DNA of 32,212 nt from Kiloniellaceae bacterium (GTDB lineage Bacteria > Pseudomonadota > Alphaproteobacteria > Kiloniellales > Kiloniellaceae). Positions 14,552 to 23,084 of this stretch are shown here, one piece after another. A model generated the notes under the pieces. That model saw nothing but the letters and a program-made list of their open reading frames with translations, ran no database searches and was not told the origin of the DNA. The translations under genes and the position numbers were made by a program. How positions within the stretch are numbered: position 1 is the first letter of the stretch; the number at the start of each line of letters is the position of its first letter. The stretch is taken from the NCBI GenBank assembly GCA_021776195.1, contig JAJFGK010000064.1, positions 1 to 32,212 on the forward strand, in the 5' to 3' direction.

Positions 14552-15544
14552 ATGAAAAAACTGATCAACGGCGTCGGGACGCTGCTGGAAGAAAGCCTGC
14601 GCGGATTCGGCGCGGCGCACAGCGATATCGTGAAGATCGCGACCGGGCCGACGTTCGTCGCCCGTGCCGGTGGCACGCCGCGCGGCAAGGTGGCCCTGGT
14701 CTCCGGCGGCGGCTCCGGTCACGAACCGCTGCACGCCGGCTTCGTCGGCCTTGGCATGCTGGACGCCGCCTGTCCCGGCGAGGTCTTCACCTCTTCCACG
14801 CCCGACCAGATGCTGGCCGCCGCCCAGGCGGTGGACGGCGGGGCCGGTGTTCTTTTCATCGTGAAGAACTACTCCGGCGACGTGATGAACTTCGAAATGG
14901 CCGCCGAGATGTACGAGGGCCGCCACGACACGGTGCTGACCAACGATGACGTGGCGGTGGAGGACTCGACCTACACCCAGGGCCGGCGCGGCGTGGCCGG
15001 CACGGTGATTGTCGAGAAGATCGTCGGCGCGGCCGCCGAGGCGGGGGCCGATCTGGCGACCCTGCAGGCGCTTGGCGCGCGGGTCAACGCCGCCACCGGG
15101 ACCATGGGCGTGGCCCTGACGAGCTGCGTCGTGCCGGCCGCCGGCAGTCCGACCTTCGACCTCGGCGCCGACGAGCTGGAAATCGGCGTCGGCATTCACG
15201 GCGAACCGGGCCGGCGGCGGGAAAAGATGATGACCGCCAACGCCCTCGCCGAAGAGATGGTCGCGGCGATCTGCGAGTCGGTCGCGCCGAAGTCCGGCGA
15301 TCCGGTGATCCTGCTGGTCAACGGCATGGGCGGCACGCCGCTGATGGAGCTCTACCTGCTCTATGACGTCGCCCGTCGGCTCTGCGAGGACCGCGGCCTG
15401 ACCGTGGCGCGCTCCCTGGTCGGCAACTACTGCACCTCCCTCGACATGGCCGGCGCCTCGTTGACCCTGACCCGGGCCGATAGCGACATTCTGGCTCACT
15501 GGGACGCCCCGGTTCACACCGCCGCCCTGCGGTGGGGCGGCTAA
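14552..15544 (+). CDS. dhaK: Dihydroxyacetone kinase substrate-binding subunit DhaK
   Basis: A 330-residue DhaK, last gene of the operon. It covalently holds dihydroxyacetone through a hemiaminal to His216 (GIGVGIHGEPG region) with His57 (GGGSGHEP) and Asp110 (NYSGDVMNF) as acid/base partners; all three are present. It starts at ATG 14552 after a strong AGGGAGGAGAGAGG site, 44 bases past the regulator gene. An ATG at 14504 in the same frame lacks such a site. DhaK lies apart from dhaL, at the other end of the PTS genes, which is unusual. A related short ketose (erythrulose, for example) as substrate cannot be excluded, because family paralogs with other ketoses exist. Confidence 0.94.
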   Translation: MKKLINGVGTLLEESLRGFGAAHSDIVKIATGPTFVARAGGTPRGKVALVSGGGSGHEPLHAGFVGLGMLDAACPGEVFTSSTPDQMLAAAQAVDGGAGVLFIVKNYSGDVMNFEMAAEMYEGRHDTVLTNDDVAVEDSTYTQGRRGVAGTVIVEKIVGAAAEAGADLATLQALGARVNAATGTMGVALTSCVVPAAGSPTFDLGADELEIGVGIHGEPGRRREKMMTANALAEEMVAAICESVAPKSGDPVILLVNGMGGTPLMELYLLYDVARRLCEDRGLTVARSLVGNYCTSLDMAGASLTLTRADSDILAHWDAPVHTAALRWGG

Positions 15545-15554
15545 CCTCGACCGG

Positions 15555-16247
15555 TCAGCCGACCGCGGCCAGCACGCTTTCGATCTGGGCAATGAGCCCG
15601 GGAGTCTCGGGGGCGAAGCTGTCGTCGAAGATCGCCGAGCCGATGGTGAAGCCATCGACCCCGGCGGCCCTGAGCCCGGCGATCCGCGCCGGGCTGTCGA
15701 TCGAGCCGGCGATAATCAGCTCGCCCGGAATCGCGCCGGGACTGCGCTTGGTATCGAGGGCGTCGCGGGCGGCTTCGATCAAGGCCATGGGCTCGGCCTC
15801 CGTGGCCCGGTAGGCCAGGAGGTCGACCCCGGCGGCGCCGGCGGCCATGAAGCGCCGGCAGTCTTCGGCAACCTCTGCCGGACTGCCACCTAATAGGGTC
15901 GGATGGTCCTTCGGGCGCCCGGGAAAGGGGTAGTAGGCGACCCCGCTGCCGGCCAGGATCTCCAGCGTGGGCGCCACGTCGGTGCCGCCGAGCAGACGGT
16001 CGACGCCCAGGCGCACCGCCATCTGGGCCGACTGCAGCGCGGCTTCGGGTGTCTCGCTGACCACTTCGAGATAGCTGGTGGCGCCGCCCACCCGGATCTT
16101 TTTGGTCAGCAGGGCCAGGGTCTCCGGCTCGACGCCGATGTCCTTGAAGCCGATGTGCTGTAATCCGAGCGGCAGCACCCGGTCGATCACCTCGAGGCAG
16201 TCGGCGACGGTCCGGTCGTCCCTGGTCAGCATGAAGATGAAGTACAT
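15555..16247 (-). CDS. TIM-barrel protein of unknown function (HisA/TrpF-like phosphate-binding end)
   Basis: A 230-residue protein convergent with dhaK, ten bases from its stop. Repeating beta-alpha units are clear: HIGFKDIGV, YLEVVSETPE, LGVDRLLGGTD, GAAGVDLLAYR, IIAGSIDSPARI and VDGFTIGSAIFDD. The last two resemble the C-terminal phosphate-binding loops of ribulose-phosphate-binding barrels such as HisA, TrpF and TrpA. I do not recognise the specific family. Its position beside a ketose kinase makes an isomerase, epimerase or aldolase acting on a phosphorylated short sugar plausible, but that is inference. The start MYFIFMLTRDD at 16247 could alternatively be the Met six codons later (16229). 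Confidence 0.7.
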   Translation of the reverse strand: MYFIFMLTRDDRTVADCLEVIDRVLPLGLQHIGFKDIGVEPETLALLTKKIRVGGATSYLEVVSETPEAALQSAQMAVRLGVDRLLGGTDVAPTLEILAGSGVAYYPFPGRPKDHPTLLGGSPAEVAEDCRRFMAAGAAGVDLLAYRATEAEPMALIEAARDALDTKRSPGAIPGELIIAGSIDSPARIAGLRAAGVDGFTIGSAIFDDSFAPETPGLIAQIESVLAAVG

Positions 16248-16376
16248 GGCGGCGATTGTCGCGAGGGGGTCCGTGCGCTGTCAACGGCCGCGGCGCCACT
16301 GCGCCGACGGGCTGGACTCTTGGGGCGCGGCGTTGGACCCTTGGGGGCGAAGCAGCCATGGGGCAGGGGCGGGAAA

Positions 16377-18428
16377 ATGTACGACCTCGGGGTCGATACC
16401 GGGGGGACCTTCACGGATTTCGTGCTGTTCGACAGGACCGCAAGATCGATCCGGACTTTCAAGGTCCGCTCCACGCCGGCCGACCCGGGCGCGGCGGTGG
16501 CCGCGGGTCTGGCCCGTCTGCGCGACGAACTGGGCGTCGATCCGGCGGCGCTCGACCGCTTCCTGTTCGGCACCACCGTGGCGACCAACACGGTGCTGGA
16601 GCGAAACGGGGCGGCGACGGCCCTGCTGACCACCCAGGGCATGCGCGACGTCCTGGAGATTCAACGGCAGTGGCGCCAGCGCCTGTTCGATCTGACCCTG
16701 CAGAAACCGCCGCCCCTGGCGCCGCGCCGGCATCGTTTCGAGGTCGCCGAGCGGGTCACCGCCCAAGGCGAGGTCCTGATCGAGTTGACCGAGGCGGAGA
16801 TCGAACGAGCTGTGGCCGCCGTGGCGCAGGCACCGGTGGAATCGGTCGCCATCGTGCTGCTCTTCTCCTTTCTTCGGCCGCACCACGAGGAACGCCTGGC
16901 CGCGGCGCTGCGCCAACGCCTGCCCCGGCTTCACGTGACGCTCTCCTCGAGTGTCTGCCCCGAGTTCCGCGAGTACGAGCGCAGCGCCACCACGGTGATG
17001 AACGCCTACACCATGCCGAAGATCGCGGCCCTGGTGGATCGCATGACCGAAACCCTGGAGCGCTTCGGGTTTCGCGGCAGCTTCGGGATGATCCAGTCGA
17101 ACGGCGGGATCATGGATCTGGAAAAGGCCCACAGCCATCCGGTCAACACCTTGCTGTCGGGGCCGGCGGGCGGCGTGGTCGGGGCCGCCGCCCTGGCCGG
17201 CGCGTCCGGCCGCCCCAACTTTCTGGCCTTCGATGTCGGCGGCACCAGCACCGATATTTCGCTGGTTGAGGACGCCCAGCCGCGTTTGAGCGCGGCGGGC
17301 GGCATCGCCGGCTATCCCGTGAAGGTGCCCCAGGTGCCGGTCCACACCATTGGCGCCGGTGGCGGCAGCATCGCACATCCGCTGCTCGGCATGCTGAAGG
17401 TCGGCCCGGCCAGCGCCGGGGCCGACCCCGGCCCGGCCTGCTACGGCGCCGGCGGGACCGAGCCGACCGGAACCGATGCCGCCCTGGCCCTGGGTTACAT
17501 CGACGCGGCCCAATTCCTCGACGGCGAGATGCCCCTGGACCCGGTGGCGGCGCGACGGGCCATCGAGACGCGGGTGGCGGAACCGTTGGGACTGGACCCG
17601 GACGCGGCGGCGCTGGCCATCCTCCGGGTGCAGGTCTCCACCATCGTCGCCGGGATCCGCAAGGTCTCGGTCGAGACCGGCAAGGACCCCCGCGACTTCG
17701 TGCTGCTGCCTTTCGGCGGCGCCGGCGGCCTTTACGCCGGGTTGGTGGCCGAGGAGGCGGGCATGGCGACGATCCTGCTGCCGCGGTATCCCAGCGTGCT
17801 TTCGGCCCTGGGCCTTTTGATGACCGATATTCGCCACGACCGCGCGACCACCTGGATCCGCACCGTCGACACCCTCGACAAGACCGAGGTCGAGGCGATC
17901 TTTGGCGACCTTGCCGCCGCGCTGACCGCGCAGATGGAACGCGACCGGGTGCCGCCGGCACGCCGACGCAGCGAGTTTTCCTGCGACATGCGCTACCTGG
18001 GCCAGGCCTACGAAATCAATCTGCGCCTGCCCGGGGAGGGCGGGACGCCAGAGATCGACCTGCCAGCCCTGCGCGCGGCCTTTGATGCCGAGCACCACCG
18101 GCTTTACGGGCAGAGCTCGGACCAGGAGCCGGTCGAGGTCGTGAACTTCCGCGCCAGCGGGATCGGCACCGTCGAGCAGGCCGAACTGACCCCGCTCGAG
18201 TCCGCCGGAGACCGCCGCGCGACGCCAGGCTCGCGGCGCGCGGTGCTCTTTTCGGCCGAACAGGGCTGGTGCGACTGCCCGGTCTACCGGCGCGCCGACC
18301 TTCTCGCCGGGGCCGAACTCGAAGGCCCGGCCATGATCGAGGACAGCGGCGCCTCGATCCCGCTGCGGCCAGAGCACGCGCTGCGCGTCGATAGGATCGG
18401 CAACCTGATCGTCACGGTGGCGCCATGA
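16377..18428 (+). CDS. hyuA: Hydantoinase/oxoprolinase family protein, subunit A (HyuA type)
   Basis: A 683-residue HyuA-type ATP-dependent enzyme subunit, usual length. The N-terminal hydantoinase_A N domain starts MYDLGVDTGGTFTDFVLF with the phosphate-binding DTGGTFTD, then GTTVATNTVLERNG. The central actin-like ATPase core shows NTLLSGPAGGVVGAA and FLAFDVGGTSTDISLVE; the C-terminal part includes MRYLGQAYEINL. With HyuB it would open cyclic amides (5-oxoproline, hydantoins) or carboxylate a ketone, using ATP; the substrate is unknown. The start at 16377 is chosen because the family begins right at this motif. The stop overlaps hyuB (ATGA 18425-18428). Confidence 0.9.
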   Translation: MYDLGVDTGGTFTDFVLFDRTARSIRTFKVRSTPADPGAAVAAGLARLRDELGVDPAALDRFLFGTTVATNTVLERNGAATALLTTQGMRDVLEIQRQWRQRLFDLTLQKPPPLAPRRHRFEVAERVTAQGEVLIELTEAEIERAVAAVAQAPVESVAIVLLFSFLRPHHEERLAAALRQRLPRLHVTLSSSVCPEFREYERSATTVMNAYTMPKIAALVDRMTETLERFGFRGSFGMIQSNGGIMDLEKAHSHPVNTLLSGPAGGVVGAAALAGASGRPNFLAFDVGGTSTDISLVEDAQPRLSAAGGIAGYPVKVPQVPVHTIGAGGGSIAHPLLGMLKVGPASAGADPGPACYGAGGTEPTGTDAALALGYIDAAQFLDGEMPLDPVAARRAIETRVAEPLGLDPDAAALAILRVQVSTIVAGIRKVSVETGKDPRDFVLLPFGGAGGLYAGLVAEEAGMATILLPRYPSVLSALGLLMTDIRHDRATTWIRTVDTLDKTEVEAIFGDLAAALTAQMERDRVPPARRRSEFSCDMRYLGQAYEINLRLPGEGGTPEIDLPALRAAFDAEHHRLYGQSSDQEPVEVVNFRASGIGTVEQAELTPLESAGDRRATPGSRRAVLFSAEQGWCDCPVYRRADLLAGAELEGPAMIEDSGASIPLRPEHALRVDRIGNLIVTVAP

Positions 18429-20185
18429 CCCCGAACCAGGACCAAGACCAGGCCCGGAACCCGGCACTAGATCCGGTCACCCTCGAGGTGGTGGGCAACC
18501 ACCTGGTCTCGACCGTGCGCGAGATGGGCACGGCCCTGATGCGCGCGGCCTACTCGGTGGTGCTGCGCGAGCAGATGGACTGCACCACGGCGCTGTTCGA
18601 TCCCCAGGGCCAACTGATCGCCCAGGCCGATCACGTCCCTTCGCATCAGGGCACCTTGTCCTTTGCCGCCCGCTACGTGGCCGCGCACTTCACCCTGGAT
18701 CCCGGCGACGTGGTGATCTTGAACCATCCCTACATGGGCGGCACCCATCACCCGGACATCATGATCTTTCGCCCGGTCTTTCTGGGGCAGCGCTGCGTCG
18801 CCATGGCCGCCGCGCTGGGCCATCAGATCGACGTCGGCGGGCGCTCGCCCGGCAGCGTCGCCACCGACGCCCGCGACGTCTTCGAGGAAGGCCTGATCAT
18901 CCCGCCGATGAAGCTCTACCGGAAAGGGCAACTGGTCGAGGAGGTCATGCAGATGATCGCCGCCAACATCCGGGTGCCGCAGGAAACCCTGGGTGACATC
19001 CGGGCGGAGATCGCGGCCACCACCGTGGGAGAGCGGCGCTACCTGGAGCTTTGCGAACGGTATGGCGCCGATGGCCTGGAGAAGATCGTGGCCGCCCTGC
19101 TGGACCATTCCGAGGCGATGATGCGGGCCGACCTGCGGGCCTATCCCGACGGCACCTATTCCGCCCGGGGTTACCTCGACGACGACGGGGTCGACGACCG
19201 CGAGGTCGTGATCGCCGTTGCCGTGACCCTCGCGGACGGCGCGGTCTCGATCGACTTCACCGGCTCCAGCCCTCAGCTCAAGGGCCCCTTCAACTGCTCG
19301 CTCTCCTCGGTCCAGGCGGCCTGCTTCTCGGCGGTCCGCTATATGGCCAACCCGGCGATCCTGCAGAACGAGGGCTGCTACCGCCCGATCTCGCTGGTTC
19401 TGCCCGAGCGATCGGTGGTGAAGCCGGAAAATCCGGCGCCGCTCAGCGGCCGGTTCCACACCATGGAGCGGATCGCCACCACCATCGTCTCGGCCTTCAA
19501 CGGCGCGCGCGGCGATCAGGCCGTGGGCGACGGTCACGGGCACCTCACCTCCTTTTCGACCTCGGGCCGCAAGCCGGACAGCGGCGAGACCTTCGTCCTC
19601 TTCGAGTACCACGGCGGCGGCTGGGGCGGGACCGCGGGCGGCGACGGGCTCGATGCGACCTTCGGGCTGATGGCCAATTCCTTCGACAACCCGGTCGAGG
19701 CCATCGAGATGAGCTATCCGTTGCTGATCGAGAGCTACGGATTGATCCCGGACAGCGGCGGGCCGGGGCGCTATCGCGGCGGCCTGGGGCTGCGCAAGGA
19801 AATCCGCTACCTGCGGGGGGAAGGCTATTTTACCAATCGGTCCGACGCCCAAAAGCACCCGGCCCAGGGCACCTTGGGCGGCGGCGCGGGGCTTCCTTCG
19901 CGCCATGCGCTGCGCCACGCCGACGGGCGGACCGACCGTCTGAAGTCGAAGGAAACCAACCTCACCATCGAAGCGGGCGACAGCATGATCCTGGAGACCG
20001 CCGGCGGCGGCGGCCACGGATCGCCCCTGGCGCGCGACCCCGCCCTGGTGCTGGAGGACCTGCTGGACGAGAAGATCGGCCGCGCGGCGGCCAGCGAGGT
20101 CTACGGTGTCGTCTTGACCGCCGACGGACAGTCGGTCGATCTGGAGGCGACCCGGCGCAAGCGCGCAGAGCGGGCTGACCGCTAG
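18425..20185 (+). CDS. hyuB: Hydantoinase/oxoprolinase family protein, subunit B (HyuB type)
   Basis: A 586-residue HyuB-type subunit. Motifs typical of the family are LDPVTLEVVGNHLVSTVREM at the N-terminus, LREQMDCTTALFD, the metal-site-like NHPYMGGTHHPD, GHQIDVGGRSPGS, and the C-terminal GDSMILETAGGGGHGSP. It forms the second component of an ATP-dependent hydrolase or carboxylase with HyuA, to which it is translationally coupled. The next gene, a gamma-glutamyltranspeptidase-like amidase, starts 69 bases later. A cyclic gamma-lactam or other amide substrate for the whole cluster is plausible but not shown. Confidence 0.92.
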   Translation: MTPNQDQDQARNPALDPVTLEVVGNHLVSTVREMGTALMRAAYSVVLREQMDCTTALFDPQGQLIAQADHVPSHQGTLSFAARYVAAHFTLDPGDVVILNHPYMGGTHHPDIMIFRPVFLGQRCVAMAAALGHQIDVGGRSPGSVATDARDVFEEGLIIPPMKLYRKGQLVEEVMQMIAANIRVPQETLGDIRAEIAATTVGERRYLELCERYGADGLEKIVAALLDHSEAMMRADLRAYPDGTYSARGYLDDDGVDDREVVIAVAVTLADGAVSIDFTGSSPQLKGPFNCSLSSVQAACFSAVRYMANPAILQNEGCYRPISLVLPERSVVKPENPAPLSGRFHTMERIATTIVSAFNGARGDQAVGDGHGHLTSFSTSGRKPDSGETFVLFEYHGGGWGGTAGGDGLDATFGLMANSFDNPVEAIEMSYPLLIESYGLIPDSGGPGRYRGGLGLRKEIRYLRGEGYFTNRSDAQKHPAQGTLGGGAGLPSRHALRHADGRTDRLKSKETNLTIEAGDSMILETAGGGGHGSPLARDPALVLEDLLDEKIGRAAASEVYGVVLTADGQSVDLEATRRKRAERADR

Positions 20186-20254
20186 GTCTTGCTCCTTTCT
20201 TGAGGGCTTGCTAGGCCAAAGGTTGAATTCCGACCCGAACCCGAGGATCCCGCC

Positions 20255-21841
20255 ATGCGCTCGTTTCATTTTCCCGGACGATCCACCCTGCATGCCACCG
20301 AGGGCATGGCCGCGACCTCGCACCCCCTGGCCAGCCTGGCGGCGGTCGCAGTGCTGCAGCGCGGCGGCAACGCCATCGACGCGGCGGTGACCGCCAGCGC
20401 CGTGCTGGCCGTGGTCGAGCCCCAGATGACCGGCATCGGCGGCGATTGCTTCGCGCTCTACAGCCCGGGCGGCGACGGCGAGGTGGTTGGTCTGAACGGA
20501 TCGGGCCGCGCCCCGGCGGCGGCCACCGCGGACTGGTACCGCGACAGGGGCTATGACGCGATCCCGACTGACTGCGATCCCCACTGCGTGACCATTCCCG
20601 GCGCCATCGACGCCTGGGAGCGGCTCTTGAAGGCGCACGGCACCATCGGTCTGGGCGAAGCGCTGGGGCCGGCGATCGGCTATGCCGAGAAGGGCTACGT
20701 GGTGGCACCCCGGATCGCCCACGACTGGGCCGAGTCGGTCGAAAAACTGGCCGGCGATCCCGGCTCGGCGGAGGTTTATCTGCGCGATGGCCGGGCCCCG
20801 GCGGCCGGCGAGGTGATGCGCAACCCCCGGCTCGCGGAAACCCTCAAGGCCATCGCCGACGGCGGCCGCGACGCGTTCTACGAGGGCCCCATTGCCGAGG
20901 ATCTGGTCGGCCACCTGCAAAGCCTGGGCGGACTCCACAGCCTGGCGGACTTCGCCAGCCATGAAGCCACCGACGTGACCCCCATCGCCACCGACTATCG
21001 CGGTTATGAGGTGATGCAGATCCCGCCCAACGGCCAGGGTCTCGCGGTGCTCTTGATGCTGAACCTGATGGCGCGCCACGATCTCGCCAGCCTGGATCCC
21101 CTGGGAGTCGAGCGCTTCCAGCTCGAGGCCGAAGTCTCGGAACTGGCTTATGACATGCGCGATCGCCTGATCGGCGACCCGGCCTTCGCCGAGGTGCCGG
21201 TCGAGGAGGTTCTCTCGGCCGCCTATGCCGCCGAGCTGAGCGGGTCGGGTCTGGCCGGTGGCGGCGACGCGGCCGTCATGGCCCAGGGTGCGCCCCACGT
21301 CGATACGATCTACCTGACCGTGGTCGACAAGGCGCGCAACTGCGTCTCCTTCATCAACTCGCTCTTCAGCGGCTTCGGGTCCGGCCTGATGGGCCCCAAG
21401 AGCGGCCTGCTGCTGCAGAACCGCGGCGCCGGCTTCGTGCTGCAGGAGGGTCATGCCAACTGCATCGCGCCAAACAAGCGCCCGCTGCACACCATCATTC
21501 CCGGTATGGTGCGCCGTGACGGCCGAACGGTGATGAGCTATGGCGTGATGGGCGGGCACTTCCAGCCGGTCGGCCATATGCACTTCCTGACCAACGTGAT
21601 CGACTACGGCATGGACCCGCAGGAAGCGCTCGATTTCCCCCGCGGCTTTAGCAAAGACGGGGTCTATGCCCTGGAGGACTCGGTGCCCGAGGCCCTCTGT
21701 CAGGCGCTCGAGGCGCGCGGCCACCAGGTGGTTCGCGGCGGCCCCCACGGCGGCGGCCAGGCCATCGCCATCGATTGGGAGAAGGGCACCCTGACCGGCG
21801 GTTCGGACCCGCGCAAGGACGGCTGCGCGCTCGGTTACTGA
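20255..21841 (+). CDS. Gamma-glutamyltranspeptidase-like Ntn-hydrolase, cytoplasmic
   Basis: A 528-residue GGT-family protein. The autocleavage/catalytic Thr is Thr351 in HVDTIYLTVVDK; cleavage would give about 350- and 178-residue chains. NGSGRAPAA early in the protein supplies the conserved Arg region, and KRPLHTIIPGMV follows the family pattern. It lacks a signal peptide, unlike periplasmic GGT, and the usual TTH after cleavage is TIY, so it more likely belongs to the GGT-like amidase group (oxamate- or acyl-amide-hydrolase type) than to glutathione-cleaving GGT. The start ATG follows GAGGATCCCGCC. The MFS gene begins four bases after its stop, which indicates an operon. Confidence 0.87.
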   Translation: MRSFHFPGRSTLHATEGMAATSHPLASLAAVAVLQRGGNAIDAAVTASAVLAVVEPQMTGIGGDCFALYSPGGDGEVVGLNGSGRAPAAATADWYRDRGYDAIPTDCDPHCVTIPGAIDAWERLLKAHGTIGLGEALGPAIGYAEKGYVVAPRIAHDWAESVEKLAGDPGSAEVYLRDGRAPAAGEVMRNPRLAETLKAIADGGRDAFYEGPIAEDLVGHLQSLGGLHSLADFASHEATDVTPIATDYRGYEVMQIPPNGQGLAVLLMLNLMARHDLASLDPLGVERFQLEAEVSELAYDMRDRLIGDPAFAEVPVEEVLSAAYAAELSGSGLAGGGDAAVMAQGAPHVDTIYLTVVDKARNCVSFINSLFSGFGSGLMGPKSGLLLQNRGAGFVLQEGHANCIAPNKRPLHTIIPGMVRRDGRTVMSYGVMGGHFQPVGHMHFLTNVIDYGMDPQEALDFPRGFSKDGVYALEDSVPEALCQALEARGHQVVRGGPHGGGQAIAIDWEKGTLTGGSDPRKDGCALGY

Positions 21842-21844
21842 GCG

Positions 21845-23074
21845 ATGGGTCGGCCGGGCAAGTCCGCCAAGCCGCCGCTGCCCTGGCGCCAGGTGATCTG
21901 GCCCCTGGCGGCCGCCGAGACCCTTGTCTGGGCCGCGCTCTACTATTCCTTTCCTGCCCTGGTGGTGCACTGGGAGGCAGACCTGGGCTGGTCCAAGGCC
22001 GATCTGACCACGGCCTTCACCCTGGCGCTGCTGGTCGCCGCCCTGGCCGCGCCGCTGGCCGGGCGTATCATCGACCGGGGCCAGGGCCGGTGGCTCATGA
22101 TGGGCTCGTCCACGGCCGGCGGCCTCCTGATCCTGGCCCTCGCCTTCGTCGAGACCCAATGGCTCTTCACCCTCGTCTGGGTGCTGATCGGACTCACCCT
22201 GTCGGGCTGCCTCTACGAGCCCTGTTTTGCCTATCTCACCCGGCTCCTGGGCGCCGAGGCCCGGCGGGCCATCACCACCGTGACCCTGATTGCCGGGTTC
22301 GCCGGGACGCTGTCCTTTCCCACCGCCAACGCGGTCGCGGCGGCGGCTGGCTGGCGGGTCAGCGCCATGGTCTTTGCCGGTCTGGTCCTGTTCCTGGCGG
22401 TGCCGCTTTTCTGGTACGCCACCCGCCGGACCGCCACGCCGGAGACCGCGGCCCTGGCCGCGGACAGCGGTGAACAGGAGGGCGCGCTCAAGCGAACATT
22501 GCGCCGACCGGCCTTCTGGGCCCTGGCCCTGGCCTTCGTTGCCATCGCCCTGAACCACGGGGCGATCATCACCCATCTGCTGCCGCTCCTGGCCGAGCGC
22601 GGGCTCTCCAGCGACGCCGCCGTCCTCGCCGCCTCGATGATCGGCCCGATGCAGGTCGCCGGACGGCTCGGGCTGATGGCCCTCGACCGCTATCTGTCGA
22701 TGATCTTTCTCACCGGCCTTTGTTTCCTGCTCTTCGTCTGCGCCGCCGCCGCGCTGTGGGCGGCCGCGGCGGTTCCTGCCCTTCTGGTGGCCTTCGTGTT
22801 GCTTCAGGGCAGCGCCATCGGCATGACCTCGATCACCCGGCCGGTGGTGCTGGCCGAGCTTTTGGGCCGGGCCGGCTTCGGTTCGATCTCCGGGGCCCTG
22901 GCGCTGCCCTACATGTTGGGGACCGCCTTCGCACCGACCCTGGCCGCCCTGATCTGGGTCTTGGGCGGCTACGATCTGGTGCTCCTGGCCATCGGCGCCA
23001 CGACGCTTGTGGGCCTCGCCGGCTTCCTGCTCGCGGTCCGCCTGACGCCGCCGGCCCAGCGCCATCGGAGCTGA
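21845..23074 (+). CDS. MFS transporter (monocarboxylate/MCT-like)
   Basis: A 409-residue major facilitator with two six-helix halves joined by a polar loop (about residues 190-220, ATPETAALAADSGEQEG). Helices include VWAALYYSFPALVVHW, FTLALLVAALAAPLAGRII with the DRGQGRW loop typical of helices 2-3, and LIAGFAGTLSFPTANAVAAA. The type resembles bacterial MCT-like carriers of organic acids. Substrate is unknown; being four bases after the GGT-like amidase gene and eleven before the SelD fusion gene, it may carry the amide or acid handled by the hyu/GGT-like cluster. Confidence 0.88.
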   Translation: MGRPGKSAKPPLPWRQVIWPLAAAETLVWAALYYSFPALVVHWEADLGWSKADLTTAFTLALLVAALAAPLAGRIIDRGQGRWLMMGSSTAGGLLILALAFVETQWLFTLVWVLIGLTLSGCLYEPCFAYLTRLLGAEARRAITTVTLIAGFAGTLSFPTANAVAAAAGWRVSAMVFAGLVLFLAVPLFWYATRRTATPETAALAADSGEQEGALKRTLRRPAFWALALAFVAIALNHGAIITHLLPLLAERGLSSDAAVLAASMIGPMQVAGRLGLMALDRYLSMIFLTGLCFLLFVCAAAALWAAAAVPALLVAFVLLQGSAIGMTSITRPVVLAELLGRAGFGSISGALALPYMLGTAFAPTLAALIWVLGGYDLVLLAIGATTLVGLAGFLLAVRLTPPAQRHRS

Positions 23075-23084
23075 CGGCAGAGCC

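Noticed and set aside
16314..16349. Imperfect direct repeat GGACTCTTGGGGCG / GGACCCTTGGGGGCG upstream of hyuA
   Set aside because: Short, imperfect and GC-rich; no operator spacing or second locus supports it, so it was not called.
16281..18467. A 728-codon minus-strand frame opposite hyuA
   Set aside because: Low-complexity Arg/Gly/Gln-rich translation opposite a complete HyuA with all motifs; a GC-driven shadow.
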